The notes beneath the pieces are model-generated. The model was not told the origin of the DNA. It did no database searches and saw only the letters and a list, made by a program, of their open reading frames with translations. From Spirometra erinaceieuropaei (taxonomy: Eukaryota; Platyhelminthes; Cestoda; Diphyllobothriidea; Diphyllobothriidae), in the NCBI GenBank assembly GCA_902702965.1, contig CACRXP010000048.1, positions 712,994 through 776,993 of the forward strand: a stretch of DNA of 64,000 nt. The letters are read 5' to 3'. Positions 12,255 through 22,734 of this stretch are shown piece after piece. Position 1 is the stretch's first letter. Each line of letters begins with the position of its first letter. The translations under genes and the position numbers were made by a program.

Positions 12255-13620
12255 CCAGGGTTGGTGACCTCTCGCCAAAACAGCCTTTTGAAAAATAAAC
12301 AGAAGCAAAGTGGCCGTCATGAAATGCCCCACAAAAGTATACAATATCATTGTTCTCTAATCAAAATATTTGATCTAGACACCCACGTTTGGAGCAACGC
12401 GCTTAAAACATTGACGGCATATTTCTTAATAAATCAGATACGCACGCTCCTTCCATCCCTAGGAGTATTAAATCATACCTTAAACATGCCCTCCCAAATA
12501 ACTCTGACATACTAACTATCACGAACTGCTCTTCTCCTTGGCTGATGATTGCATTTGCAATTCTAAAAATTTAGCCATCAGCAAATGACCATGAGTTTTA
12601 TCGACAAAAAATAGGTGGCCTAAAACACGAGAAGGACTGCCCAGCCATGCTCAATACCTGCATACCCAGTGGGATCAGCTGGACGTTCTCCAGAAAGGAA
12701 CACGCTGCCGGAGTACTGTCAGCGCACACAAGGCCATAAGCCCATGAATTGCCAAATCTGGGCATAGGAGACGCAAAATACCTTAGAGCCTAATTTTGGT
12801 CTTCTCTTGGATGATTGACCTCTCGAAGAACACGCGTTTTAAAAATAATCAGAAGAAAAGTGGCAATCACCGAAACTCCCATCAAAGTTTACAATAAATT
12901 TTTACTTTAATCAAAAAATTGGACCTATACACACATCTGGAGCGACGATCTTGAGACGTTGACCGCATATTTCTTAATAAATCTGAAGCGCACGCTCCTA
13001 CCATACCTTGTCGTATTGAATCAAAAATTAAATCGTCCATCCTAATAATTGCGATATTCCGATATTTACGAACTGCTCCTTTACTAAGCTTGATGATAAT
13101 ATTTTCAATCCTAAAAATTCTGCCATCATCCAATTATCAGTATTTAAACCGACAAAAAGAAAAAGGTGGTCAGAAACAAGTAGAGGACTGCCCGGTGCTG
13201 CTCAAGACCTGTATATCAGGCGGAATCGCAGGGACATCCTCCGGAGGGGAATCAGGCGCCGGAGTATTGTCAGCGTACACCAGGCTAAGTGTAGTCATAC
13301 GAGACGTGACAAAAAGTTTAGGCCAGATGGAATTCATAAAAAGCGGAATATAGGCTGGGTCGTCAACCTTCGAAAGGCCGTGTAACCAGTCAGTCATCGA
13401 ATTAGAGACGATGCCTAAATTTCAATCCAGACAATTACTTGTTGAAGCGATGAATCCGAAATATTGACTGCGTATTTCGAAGCCACAACTGTGCCCTGGA
13501 TTACTGAACCCATTCAAATAAATATTTTATGCTGGTGTTTACGAATCACTTTTCCCTTGGGTTGAAGATTAGCTTTCCAATGGTAAAAAATGTCGAAATC
13601 GATTTGTTTACGTGAAAAAC
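12255..13620 (+). repeat. Diverged tandem repeat, about 550-bp units, three units
   Basis: Unit a starts with CCTCTCG at 12,268 and unit b with the same block at 12,819. The block GCATATTTCTTAATAAATC recurs at about 12,417 and 12,963. A third, more diverged unit is visible from about 13,440 (GACTGCGTATTTC, TTTACGAATCACTTTTCCC). Each of the first two ends in a GC-richer cassette (12,630-12,745 and 13,183-13,290) with GGACTGCCC and a GCCGGAGTA-TTGTCAGCG-type end. Short frames at 12,246-12,515 and 12,882-13,133 fall in repeat DNA and are not credible genes. Confidence 0.75.
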
Positions 13621-14079
13621 AACAAGATTCGCATCGTCTGTTTCCTGCCAGCACGTTTTCATTAAACCTGATCATAATCCGCCTCCGAAAAACTGCACTT
13701 TCATTGGATATTCTCGTACTATGACCTATGACAAAGCGTAAGAATGGTAACTTGGGTTAGGAGCTTCAGAATACCTACATATGCTGTTCTCATATACGCT
13801 ATTTCATTATAGTCAAACAAGCTTTACTCGACGCCTAGACTTACAGTTTTCAAATAGGAGTAAAGGAAACCAAAGATGTTCCATCTCAACATGTTATTCT
13901 CTGAATTGTCGACATTAAGTCCAATCGAAACTAATAGTGATCTTACAGCGCATTGACCGAGGGTGTAACTGTCTGGGAAACGCAACCCGTCACCAGGCCG
14001 TTTCAGCAATCCCATGCCCTTAGTCTTCGCATCAAGACGGTGGGACTGCATTATCATATTTATCTAAGCATCAGCTGCA

Positions 14080-14340
14080 CGTGACCCAAATACGTTCTAA
14101 AAGTCTGCTTTTCCTACGAGACCGCATCATTTTTGTGAAAACCCTGGGTGTGTTTACACATCCGGATGCAAATAATCGTCCTAACAACCGCCTGCGCCCT
14201 CTTCCGCCTGCAGTCTTTGTGATACTTTTGTTACACCGATCACAGGTCGAGTGTGGAGAAGAGATTGCGGTAAATTCTAAGCCAGTTTCACTTCCATTAT
14301 AAAGGAACTCAAACGCAAGTCACTGTTGCTGCTTTCAACC
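14080..14340 (+). repeat. Diverged copy of dispersed repeat R3
   Basis: This shares blocks in order with 35,980-36,630 and 38,190-38,790: CTGCGCCCTCTTCCGCC, CAGTCTTTGTGATAC, and CCTGCTGTGGACATCGTCGTTA. It is followed, as at 36,962, by an A-type inverted-repeat module near 14,796 and then an R1 module, so R3, A and R1 appear to be parts of one long repeat. The 73-codon frame here is part of the repeat. Confidence 0.5.
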
Positions 14341-14795
14341 TGCTGTGGACATCGTCGTTAACAACGATTATTGAACAGTTCTGTGTGCGCAAATGAGGAG
14401 CGATGCTTTATAATTGGTACAAGGGGGCCGAAATCTATGACTTACAAGACTGCCAACTAAGGGGTAATGCGGTTCCCCAGAGATGATAGTGGATAAGCCT
14501 TCAATGTTGGCTTTACGCACTCCTACTCAATTGGGATCTGAGTCGCTTTAGGCATTTTTTCGTTCTCTCTGCATATTCTACACCATGCTTAGATCGGAGC
14601 TACCGATAAGACGATTTTCGACCGCATTGTCGCTTCTGGGATGCACAAGGATATCAAAGCAGTAATACAACCGTATCTCGGCTATCAACGAAACAAGGCT
14701 CAACGACAGAACAAAGTCCGCGTCGGAATCTTTACTGAACCTGATCCCAGACTCGACAGAATCCAAATAGATATGTTAGACAAGGTGAACGTAGT

Positions 14796-14870
14796 CATGA
14801 AACGTCAACTGCAATTCGGAAATGCATTTCCGTTTTGAAAAGATTAATTGAGTGGTCACAAAAAGAATGA
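14796..14870 (+). repeat. Inverted-repeat module, A orientation
   Basis: Contains CATGAAACGTCAACTGC then GGAAATGCATTTCCGTTTTG and GATTAATTGAGTGGT. The same string order occurs at 15,672, 18,430, 32,725 and 36,962, and in reverse complement at 16,890, 31,785, 35,600, 37,965 and 45,150. Confidence 0.55.
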
Positions 14871-14950
14871 TCATGCAGCAAAATCCAAGGATGAATCAGA
14901 TACCTCAGGATACCTTCTTCTGAACGACTGCATGCACGAATTACTTCCAG

Positions 14951-15440
14951 CAAAAAACGATTACTTTGGTATCATACAATTTTCTCATTGATTCTCGATG
15001 CCCAAGAAAATTCAGTCATAATTCATGAAAACAATGTGTAGAAGTATTCATTCTTTGCTAATTCGTTGGCAAATTACGCCTTCATCCAATTGTATATTCG
15101 ACGGAAGTGTATAATTCGGTTTTAAAAACTTTTATAATTCCGAATATTATTGAACCCCACTTACTGTTATAATTGCATGCGGGTTTTCAAGAGCGCAAGC
15201 CGTGTTATTTTCGTGTACGAAACTGCCTTTATTTTTCTTAGGGTATTAAAAGGAGATTATATGCGCCTCACCAAATGAGGCCGTGAATTTGACGAATATT
15301 GTCAACTTTACATCCCACATTAGTAAATGCAGATTCATAACGTTGTATGAACGTCCACCTCACGGTATAAAAAAATCTCACAAACAGAAGCTTATCACAA
15401 TCGCATCGTACTCGTTTTTCGAATATACAATTAAAAGCAG
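14951..15440 (+). repeat. Dispersed repeat R1, plus orientation
   Basis: Blocks in order: GATGCCCAAGAAAATTCAGT, CTTTGCTAATTCGTTGG, TAATTCGGTTTTAAAAACTT, GAACCCCACTTACTG, AGTAAATGCAGATTCATAA and GAACGTCCACCTCACGGTAT. The same blocks recur at 26,804, 37,080 and 44,520 and, reversed, at 15,955. The 60-codon frame at 15,283-15,465 lies in the repeat and is not supported as a gene. Confidence 0.65.
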
Positions 15441-15671
15441 ACGCAATTTTCTAGCGCATAGGTAAAGGAATTAAAAGTTTCATAAATTTTTGTACATGCA
15501 ATATAATTGAAATATTAATAACATTGAGAGTAAAAGAGAAAGTTTAATGCTGCCTAAATAGTCGATTTTACCAGCATAGGGCGGGTGTTTTAGAAGTTCA
15601 AGTCGTTTGGGGCTTGATTATTAATATGTACACAATTAACCAATTTACCGTAGATGAGCTAACTCATACCG

Positions 15672-15745
15672 TCCACGGAAATTAGGAAATGCATTTCCGT
15701 TTGCATACGATTAATTAGGTGTGGTAGCAAAACCAATCATAACTC
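15672..15745 (+). repeat. Inverted-repeat module, A orientation
   Basis: GGAAATTAGGAAATGCATTTCCGT followed by ACGATTAATTAGGTGTGG. It lies just right of the point where copy 2 carries its private 0.8-kb insertion. Confidence 0.5.
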
Positions 15746-15954
15746 AGCATGATTCTCTAATAACGCGGTCACCTCAGATTACCGGCTGCATGCGCAAATC
15801 ACGCTCTGTAAAAAGAACACATAATCAGAATACGTCTCTTTCACTTATTGACGATGTCCTTAAAATTAATTTATTTTTCATTTAAAAAATGCATAAGACA
15901 TATCTATTCTTTTACTCATATGGTATAATCCTACGTACCCTTCCACATGTATGC

Positions 15955-16205
15955 TGAAACGGTTAGTATCATTTGGCTTCAAGAAGTATCATATTGTGAG
16001 AGTTTTTAATAAACAGAAATGGCCGTTCATGAAACGCCATGTCTCTGCAGTTAACACTGTGGCCGGTAAAGTTAAGAATATGACTTAAATCCACTATTAA
16101 CATTCATAAATTCCTTACATTTTCCACTCAAAACCGTAGAATAATATATGGTTTTCCATATGCAGAAAATATATGGTTCGCAAGTCAAAAAGCCAGATTG
16201 CAATT
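15955..16205 (-). repeat. Dispersed repeat R1, minus orientation
   Basis: Read on the minus strand it gives AACCATATATTTTCTGCATA, a TGGTTTTCCATAT-like block, AGTGGATTTAAGTCATATTC, ACTGCAGAGACATGGCG and GAACGGCCATTTC. This is the R1 block order with fewer substitutions than most copies. It is paired in copy 2 at about 51,955-52,205. Confidence 0.6.
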
Positions 16206-17637
16206 ATAAATAAAATCAGGTTCAAAATAAGTAGACAGTAGAAAAAAATTTTAAAAAGCGAATTATGTCCTGTATTTGAAAACCATATTTTAAAACAACT
16301 GTATTATTCCAAATGAACATACACATGAATATGTTATGGATGTGCTTTATGCAGTATAACGGATTATTTAAGGGCTTCAAAAATCGATGCGTAAAATGCA
16401 TGCTATTTAAGTTTCCATTTTTGCAGGCATTCTATTTAGCATACAGCAGAAAATAAATACATTCAAAAGCTGGCATTCCAGGGTAACTGAATTATCTTAG
16501 AAATGTGCTATTTAATGATTAGCATTTAACCTCGTTTACTTATGATTTTCGAAGTAGAAACGTACGTAGGAATTTCGGTTAACATTTCGTGAGTTTGCAC
16601 ACCTATTCTATCTCTCTACGTCAATCAAATTTGGCCATATATGTGTTTGAAAAATCTAACAGTCAAGCTGTGCCATGCTGTCAACCTTTTATCAAACTAC
16701 AGCAAACACATACGTATAAGACCATAAAATATTAAAGAAAAAAATGTATGCGACTTAAGCAGTCGTTTCTTGCTGAGTATGATGTCTACAGAAGATTAAG
16801 AATAAGTACATTGACAATCGAAATAAAATAGGTAGTCTGATATGTTATAGGATAATACTGCAATATATTCAGTATTGAAAATTCACCTAAGTAATTCTTT
16901 CTAATCGAAAACGCATTTCAATTTAGGTTAGCATTTTATGAGGAAGGTCGCTCACCGTACTTCATGAGTGCATGATTGCATACACTAGTATGGTTTCAAG
17001 GCAAATGCGTGCTTTTTAAATATAGTTCTCCACCGCAGGTCTCATGTATCTTGTCAGAAACTTTTTCTAACTAGCAGAAAATCTAAAGGAGCTCGTTAGA
17101 ATGCTCTACATGAAGCAAAACTGATTCCATCAGTATTTTTTATTTTTCTCCCCAAAATAGCATTATCTGCGTTTAAGAAGTTTACTTTTCAGATCGGGAA
17201 ATGTCCACACAAAATTATCGTACTTGTCCGCCTAGCAATTTTTCTCCTGAATTACGCAACACAGATCAATAAGACAACAAGTTTGAAGAATCCCGCTATT
17301 ACGGTTTAGACAGACAAATAGAAATGACTTGTAAAGCGCAATTAAACCCGCCCAAAAAGGGGATGAATACTAATAGCAAAAGTTCCTAGAGCGGATGTTG
17401 ATATGCAAAATTTATGTATAAAACTAATATAATAAACGAATCAGAAAAAGCATACAAACCCGGTTCAAATGACTGAAAAGGTCTCATGCATGAAGATTTT
17501 ACACGTGCAGGCAGGTAAACAGAAATAGTGACAAATTATGCATTGCCGAGTCGATCAATTTGGCGTCAGATTAACTTTTGCAGAGTCCGATCGCAGGGGC
17601 GTTTTCAAAACTTAATCAATATACCGAAGGCGGAGGA

Positions 17638-17646
17638 GGGGGGGGG
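17638..17646 (+). repeat. G homopolymer run
   Basis: Nine G in a row after GGCGGAGGA. In copy 2 the corresponding site (53,639-53,664) is expanded and interrupted. Confidence 0.8.
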
Positions 17647-17890
17647 TTGGCACGACCGAACCCGCATTAGAACGCATCACAAAGTCTCGTGATTGACAAT
17701 AAACGGGTTAACGAAACTTTCGAATAGCAAACACAACAATTGAAAAAATCGAATGCTGGGCAGCCATGTACATGACCTGTTTCCCGTCGGGAACGCAGGC
17801 GCACCTACCGTCAGGGAGCCAGGCGGCAGAGACCTGTCAGCGCACACTACGCTGCAAGCTTAAGGGCTTGTTGAATCATGGCATGCAAGA

Positions 17891-17913
17891 TACACACACA
17901 CTCACACACACAC
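17891..17913 (+). repeat. (AC)n microsatellite
   Basis: Short AC/CA run interrupted by a T. The paired site in copy 2 is near 53,917-53,932 and is shorter and differently interrupted. Confidence 0.75.
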
Positions 17914-19335
17914 GTGCCCAAGGCCTCTGAGCAAATCGCATAGCCATTATTTGCTTCTATGCGCATACTTTTTGCTTATGTGATATTTTTACATAAATGA
18001 AGACAGACGTACAGAAAGACAGTTTATCCGCCTTTGAGAAGCATGACCTGCAGTTGGTTTATTGTACTGCTTACGTTGATTCAGCAAATGCGGCTAACGT
18101 TGACCTGTCGGAAGGTCATGGAGACGCGTAGGTTATATTACTGCGACTCATTCCTAAACTCTATCTACTATTGTACCATATTATTTATTTTAGTCTCTTG
18201 TTCGTCTACGAGCGTATTTTACATCGCAATATGGATTTATGTGCATGGGGGACCGTGCACTACAACAGTGTAAGATGTATCGAACTTTTTTGCCACTGCA
18301 TGAATTTTCGTGCAAAAAGAGTGCACTGACAGTGTAGTGCCGGATAGCCAGTATTTGGTTGGTAATAGAACCAGTAGATCTTTCATTTACATTTAATTTT
18401 GATGAGATTGGCTTTCAGTGAGTGACTGATTTTATGAAATGTTGTCCGAAGTTCTGATATTCTGAATTTCTGAAATTCAGATTAGAAAGTTGTTTATGGC
18501 GTGGCTGTAAAACTGCTTATCTTACGGCACGATACACTTATATGGGGCACGTAGATGGATATCGGCTTTAGAATTTACTTTCTTTTCATCTTTCTGTTAA
18601 AAGCGTAGTCGGCAATTAGTAGCCGCTTAGTAGCATGCATGCATTTTCACATTGATTGTCAGCGGTCCTATGCATTCAAATATGTGTTATTAATGTCATT
18701 CGCATACATGTGCTTTTTACTCGAGACGTACATATTTTACCCGACGAATGTGTATATTAAGGTTTTCAACAATCTTTCCACAAACCGTTAATTTTCGAAC
18801 CTGTTTAGATATTGCATTAGCGTTTTCCGGTTTTAAATGTGAAAAGCGCATTCCTCCCTCGTAAATAAAGTGAAATATTCATATTTGCCTTTAAGGAGAT
18901 ACTATATAGAGTTTATTAAATTTCGCAGTGAATGCAGATTATGTTGCCCATTTTTAAGGAGCATCTGCAAACGCACATGTACGGCTCTGTACGCATACCC
19001 GTCGCAAGGGATTAAAAGCTGATATCGAAACGTGTATTTAAACCAAAATGTCCCATTTTGCAGGGTATATAATTCGTTAACAATTTCATTTCCTAGGGAA
19101 CAAGTTACTAACAGTTTAACTTGTGCCAGTTTTCTGCAATGTATATTTGATTGAATATGACTGTTGAAAATGATTGTAAAAACGCGTGCATATGACGTGG
19201 TGATTGTTGCGGAGTTTGAATTTTGGCCGAAAAGACGTAAATTCAAAAGCCAAAAAGACTGAAAGAGAACAGAATTATACGGCAGGTTAAACAACATTAC
19301 CACATCGATAAAGGCAAAGAAGACTGAACTATTTA

Positions 19336-19500
19336 TTTCTGGCTTATTATTCGTCGGCAGCCAGTCATACCTAACCACGAAGTATGGAACATCCGGGGCA
19401 CCAATTCACTACCTCTTAGTAAGAATTGCACGCCTTCAACCACTGGGCAACGTTGCCTTGTCGGTTTCGATCGGGAACATAAAGAGGTGACGTGCGATCG
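19336..19500 (-). mobile_element. tRNA-derived SINE fragment, minus orientation (left arm of head-to-head pair)
   Basis: The minus strand reads AACCGACAAGGCAACG, an A-box-like CCCAGTGGTTGAAGGCG, a GGTAGTGAATTGGTGCC stretch in the B-box position, then GGTTAGGTATGACTGGCTG and CGACGAATAATAAGCC. The same string order appears on the plus strand from 19,500 to 19,670. Copy 2 of the duplication has lost most of this arm through a 104-bp deletion with CTGG microhomology. Confidence 0.6.
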
Positions 19501-19715
19501 GTGACCGCCCGCTACCATTGAATATTCCGGATCTAAACCGACACGGCAACGGTCTGGTGTCTCAGTGGTTACAGGCGTGGACTTCAAATAAACAGGTCGT
19601 GAATTGGAGTCTCAAGAATTTCACAATTCGGGGTTGGGTATGACTGGTTGACGACGTCTAATAAGCCAAACATGGCCATTATAGTCTTTCTTGCCTTTGT
19701 CTGTAATGTCATAAT
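19500..19715 (+). mobile_element. tRNA-derived SINE, plus orientation, 5' part
   Basis: The A-box-like TCTCAGTGGTTACAGGCG (about 19,559-19,576) and a degraded B box (GGTCGTGAATTGGAGTCTC, about 19,595-19,613) are spaced as in a tRNA-derived polymerase III promoter. The body continues with GGTTGGGTATGACTGG and GACGTCTAATAAGCC, then TCTTTCTTGCCTTTGTC. The SINE is interrupted at 19,715 by a Penelope-like insertion and resumes at 23,516 with GTATCATGCACCGCTGTGCG. The uninterrupted counterpart is at about 55,420-55,710. Confidence 0.65.
19706..19715 (+). repeat. Target-site duplication, left copy
   Basis: ATGTCATAAT immediately left of the Penelope-like insertion, repeated at 23,506-23,515. The empty site in copy 2 (about 55,627-55,636) has one copy reading ATGTCATTAT. 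Confidence 0.8.
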
Positions 19716-20858
19716 GTCTTGCGCAAGAGACTTGAAGAGGCGTACGATGAGACTCAGAATGCCCTCAAAATTGAACGCCTCATGAGGCTGTTTGAATTCT
19801 GCCAACAAACTTTCTTCACTTTTGCGGGAGAGACCTATGAACAAATCAAGGGAACCCCTATGGGCTCACCGGTCTCCGGTTTGGTGGCAGAACTGGTCCT
19901 ACAGGAGTTGGAAAAGATTGCCTTCCTCCAACATGAACCGGTATTTTGGCGACGTTACGTTGACGACACGTTCGTCATCGTAAAGAAGGACATGCTGCAA
20001 CATTTTCACAGCCTGCTCAACGCAGTCGTCCCGGATATAAAATTCACGAGAGAAGAAGAACAGGAGCAGCAGTTGCCCTTCCTGGATGTGCTCGTCTGAC
20101 GAATCCTTAACGGTGAACTTGAAACGACGGTTTATAGGAAGGCAGCGAACACCACACGGCTTCTCAGTTTTCACAGCAACCATCCGGTGGCTCACAAACG
20201 AAGCTGTGTGAAGACGCTCTTCAAACGGATCTAAACTCATTGCAGCAAACTGGAAGACAGAGCGCGTGAGGCCCGTTATCTCCGCGACCAGTTTGTGCAA
20301 AATGGCTATCCGAGGGCATTGATAAGTCGCTGCCTACGCGGTCGCCACCAGAGAACTCAAACATCAACGCCACCGACGATATGGCATGCTCTGCCATACA
20401 TCAAGGGTGTTTCAGAAGCGACCGAGCGCAATGCTGCGGAGCTAGGAGTTGGAATCGCACACCGCCCCAAAGCCACCATGCGCAACAGGGTCATGAAGAT
20501 CAAAGACCGGTTAAAACCTGAAGAGCAATCTGGAGTAGTGTATCGCATTCCGTGTCAAAATTGTCCTTGTAATTACACAGGACAGACTGGACGCATGCTC
20601 GGATCGCGCATACATGAACATAAGCTGGCTGTGCGGCGAGGCGACGCATTGTCACAAGTGGCTGCCCACACCTACGAAATGGGTCACGAGTTTGACTTCG
20701 CCGACACCAAAATAGTCGCCCACGCCGGAAACAAAACAGGCCGAGAATTGATTGAAGCCTGGGCCTCGGATGAGAACTCGGTCAATCGAGTTATCGATCT
20801 GGCGCCGGCGTACAGAGCCCTGCGTTGTCACCTCCAGTCGTGCGACGTCGGTCGCTGA
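19716..20858 (+). pseudogene. Penelope-like RT C-terminal part and GIY-YIG endonuclease, upstream truncated copy
   Basis: This single reading frame starts abruptly inside the RT (LRKRLEEAYDE), runs through GTPMGSPVSGLVAELVLQEL and RRYVDDTFVI, meets TGA at 20,097 and TAA at 20,232, and continues in the same frame through the linker to the GIY-YIG domain and a natural stop at 20,856. The domain shows VVYRIPC, a C-x2-C-x-C cluster, NYTGQTGR, R-x-HEHK and HTYEMGHEFDF. Unlike the downstream copy, it keeps GGA at the position equivalent to 22,351. The N-terminal half is absent by truncation. Confidence 0.9.
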
Positions 20859-20909
20859 TTGGGTCTACGTGCCTTATAACTGTCGCTTGTCCTGTTTCTG
20901 CCACTACCT

Positions 20910-20940
20910 CTGACGATGGACTCCTGTACGAGTCTGAAAG
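20910..20940 (+). ncRNA. Hammerhead-core-like hairpin in pLTR copy
   Basis: CTGACGA fits the CUGANGA core string. It is followed after one T by a 6-bp helix (GGACTC pairing with GAGTCT, one G-U pair) and then GAAA, as in a hammerhead's stem II flanked by its two core strands. Penelope-like elements are known to carry hammerhead motifs in their pLTRs. I could not place a convincing cleavage strand (UH plus stem I), so this may be a relic or another structure. Confidence 0.4.
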
Positions 20941-20948
20941 CTCAGGAT

Positions 20949-20954
20949 AATAAA
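20949..20954 (+). promoter_or_regulatory. Possible poly(A) signal AATAAA
   Basis: AATAAA 20 bp before the TTC tract that ends the element copy. It is repeated at 23,449-23,454. The position fits 3' end formation of the element RNA. Confidence 0.5.
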
Positions 20955-20974
20955 CGAATTGTTCCGGTGCTCGA

Positions 20975-20992
20975 TTCTTCTTCTTCTTCTTC
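20975..20992 (+). repeat. (TTC)6 at end of upstream Penelope copy
   Basis: Six TTC units at the junction between the two element copies. The outer 3' end at 23,475-23,501 has nine. Variable short repeats at the 3' end are consistent with target-primed reverse transcription slippage. Confidence 0.85.
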
Positions 20993-20996
20993 AAAT

Positions 20997-21287
20997 ATGT
21001 GTACACCTGGAACTCGAAATTTCGCCTTCATTCGTGAAACATTCGGGCGCTATGCGCTTCGGACAGCTCGCAGCTGGGAGTTATTCTCTACACGAGAGGC
21101 ATCAACATACGTGCAGCTACGTTTTCTGCACCGATGTCTCCAAGACGAACTAACCCCACGATGCCTGAGATATAAAGCTCCAGTTAATACGGCCATGGGA
21201 AGAGAAGTTGTGAGGCGGTTTGTCAAACAGATGACAAGAGTTCTGATCGACGACTGTCACCGGCGTTTGCAGAAGTACAAAGGCTGA
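20997..21287 (+). pseudogene. Penelope-like protein N-terminal region
   Basis: The frame opens with ATG right at the junction of the two copies and encodes about 96 residues, including RFLHRCLQDELTPRCLRYK and a RLQKYK end, the usual pattern of the Penelope N-terminal region. It then stops at 21,285. The continuing RT sequence (AEIEENRRQC and onward) lies in another frame from about 21,287, so a single frameshift separates this piece from the RT. The start position matches the expected protein length for the family (around 790 codons to 23,358). Confidence 0.8.
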
Positions 21288-22599
21288 GATCGAGGAGAAC
21301 AGAAGGCAGTGTGTCCACACTCTCGGCGATTCTATCGCCGCAGATCTTGGGAAGACGATCTCTGCTCTGGCACACCACAGGCAAGCCAAGAAGAGAGAAG
21401 TTTCGGAACGGAAACTGACTAAGCTAAAACCACCAGGCACAGAAAGCTCAAACTTGCTCCACAACCTCTCGTCTAAGCAGCTAACAGAGCAGCAACTACG
21501 AGTGTTGCAGCATGAAACGTGTTTCAACACTGCAGATGCCGATCCTGTCGACTTCATTGCAGCCCTGGAAGCCATGCTTGTGAGAAGTGAAACATCCGAC
21601 GACATAAAACACTCCGTCCGACAGCGTGTTACCTTTTTGCTGATGACACACAGACCAACCAAATGTATTTCACAGAGTGAGTCAAAGGCTATGAGAGAAC
21701 TGAGGAGGGACGACAGCATTATCATTCTACCTGCTGACAAGGGACGATCAACCGTCGTGATGAATAGAGAAGACTATAATGAAAAAGCTAAAGCCCTTCT
21801 TGATGACAGAGAATTTTACAGACCAGCACAGAAGTCACAAGCCAAAGCAGTGGCAGATCGGCTGAGTAAACTGCTTAGAGAATACCGACATAAAAATGTG
21901 ATCACGGAGAATGAATGGCACCAAATGAGGGCAACTGACACCGCTCTAGCCCGATTCTATGGTCTGCCAAAAATCCATAAAGCAAATGTCCCACTTCGGA
22001 CAATCGTTGCCCTCAAAGGCAGCCCCACCTACAACTTGGCAAAGTGGATGTACTCAAAACTGAAGTTCCTACAAGGCAATTCGACTACCTTAGTTCGATC
22101 AGCCTCTCAATTCCTCATAGACCTCCGAGGTCGGAGAATTCAATCGGACGAAGTCATGGTCTCCTTCGATGTGACGTCGCTATTCACATCTATCCCACCA
22201 AACGTGGCCCGCGATGTCTTGCGCAAGAGACTTGAAGAGGCGTACGATGAGACTCAGAATGCCCTCAAAATTGAACGCCTCATGAGGCTGTTTGAATTCT
22301 GCCAACAAACTTTCTTCACTTTTGCGGGAGAGACCTATGAACAAATCAAGTGAACCCCTATGGGCTCACCGGTCTCCGGTTTGGTGGCAGAACTGGTCCT
22401 ACAGGAGTTGGAAAAGATTGCCTTCCTCCAACATGAACCGGTATTTTGGCGACGTTACGTTGACGACACGTTCGTCATCGTAAAGAAGGACATGCTGCAA
22501 CATTTTCACAGCCTGCTCAACGCAGTCTTCCCGGATATAAAATTCACGAGAGAAGAAGAACAGGAGCAGCAGTTGCCCTTCCTGGATGTGCTCGTCTGA
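21288..22599 (+). pseudogene. Penelope-like reverse transcriptase, downstream copy
   Basis: The RT begins in the frame of 21,454. Visible motifs are ILPADKGRSTVVMNREDY, LPKIHKANVPLRTIV, motif A VSFDVTSLFTSIP, motif B PMGSPVSGLVAEL and motif C YVDDTFV. The frame is broken by TGA at 22,351 (GGA in the upstream copy, so a single G-to-T change), and by TGA at 22,597, which the upstream copy shares. The domain synthesises cDNA from element RNA at the target site. Everything except these breaks looks intact, implying recent insertion of an already defective template. Confidence 0.88.
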
Positions 22600-22734
22600 C
22601 GAATCCTTAACGGTGAACTTGAAACGACGGTTTATAGGAAGGCAGCGAACACCACACGGCTTCTCAGTTTTCACAGCAACCATCCGGTGGCTCACAAACG
22701 AAGCTGTGTGAAGACGCTCTTCAAACGGATCTAA

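Larger units (their letters stand above)
16890..18530. repeat. Inverted-repeat-flanked interval (G module 16,890, A module 18,430)
   Basis: The left end carries TAATCGAAAACGCATTTC with AGCATTTTATGAGG. The right end carries the reverse-complement arrangement (TTTATGAAATGTTGTCCG, then TTCAGATTAGAAAG). Similar G...A pairs bracket 31,785-32,800 and 35,600-37,030. The interior includes a G-run near 17,638, a GC-richer cassette at 17,757-17,870 and a CA-repeat near 17,891. A 79-codon frame at 18,034-18,273 is open in both duplication copies but has no recognisable family or splice context. It could be a fold-back or TIR element or just repeat fragments. Confidence 0.45.

Noticed and set aside
18902..19378. 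158-codon minus-strand frame, partly open in copy 2 (55,054-55,509)
   Set aside because: Differences between the copies are almost all amino-acid-changing, copy 2 gains a stop and an indel, it runs into SINE sequence, and no domain is recognisable. Best read as a chance frame.
19899..20300. 133-codon minus-strand frames at 19,899 and 22,399
   Set aside because: Antisense shadows of the Penelope reverse transcriptase; the plus strand has the conserved motifs.
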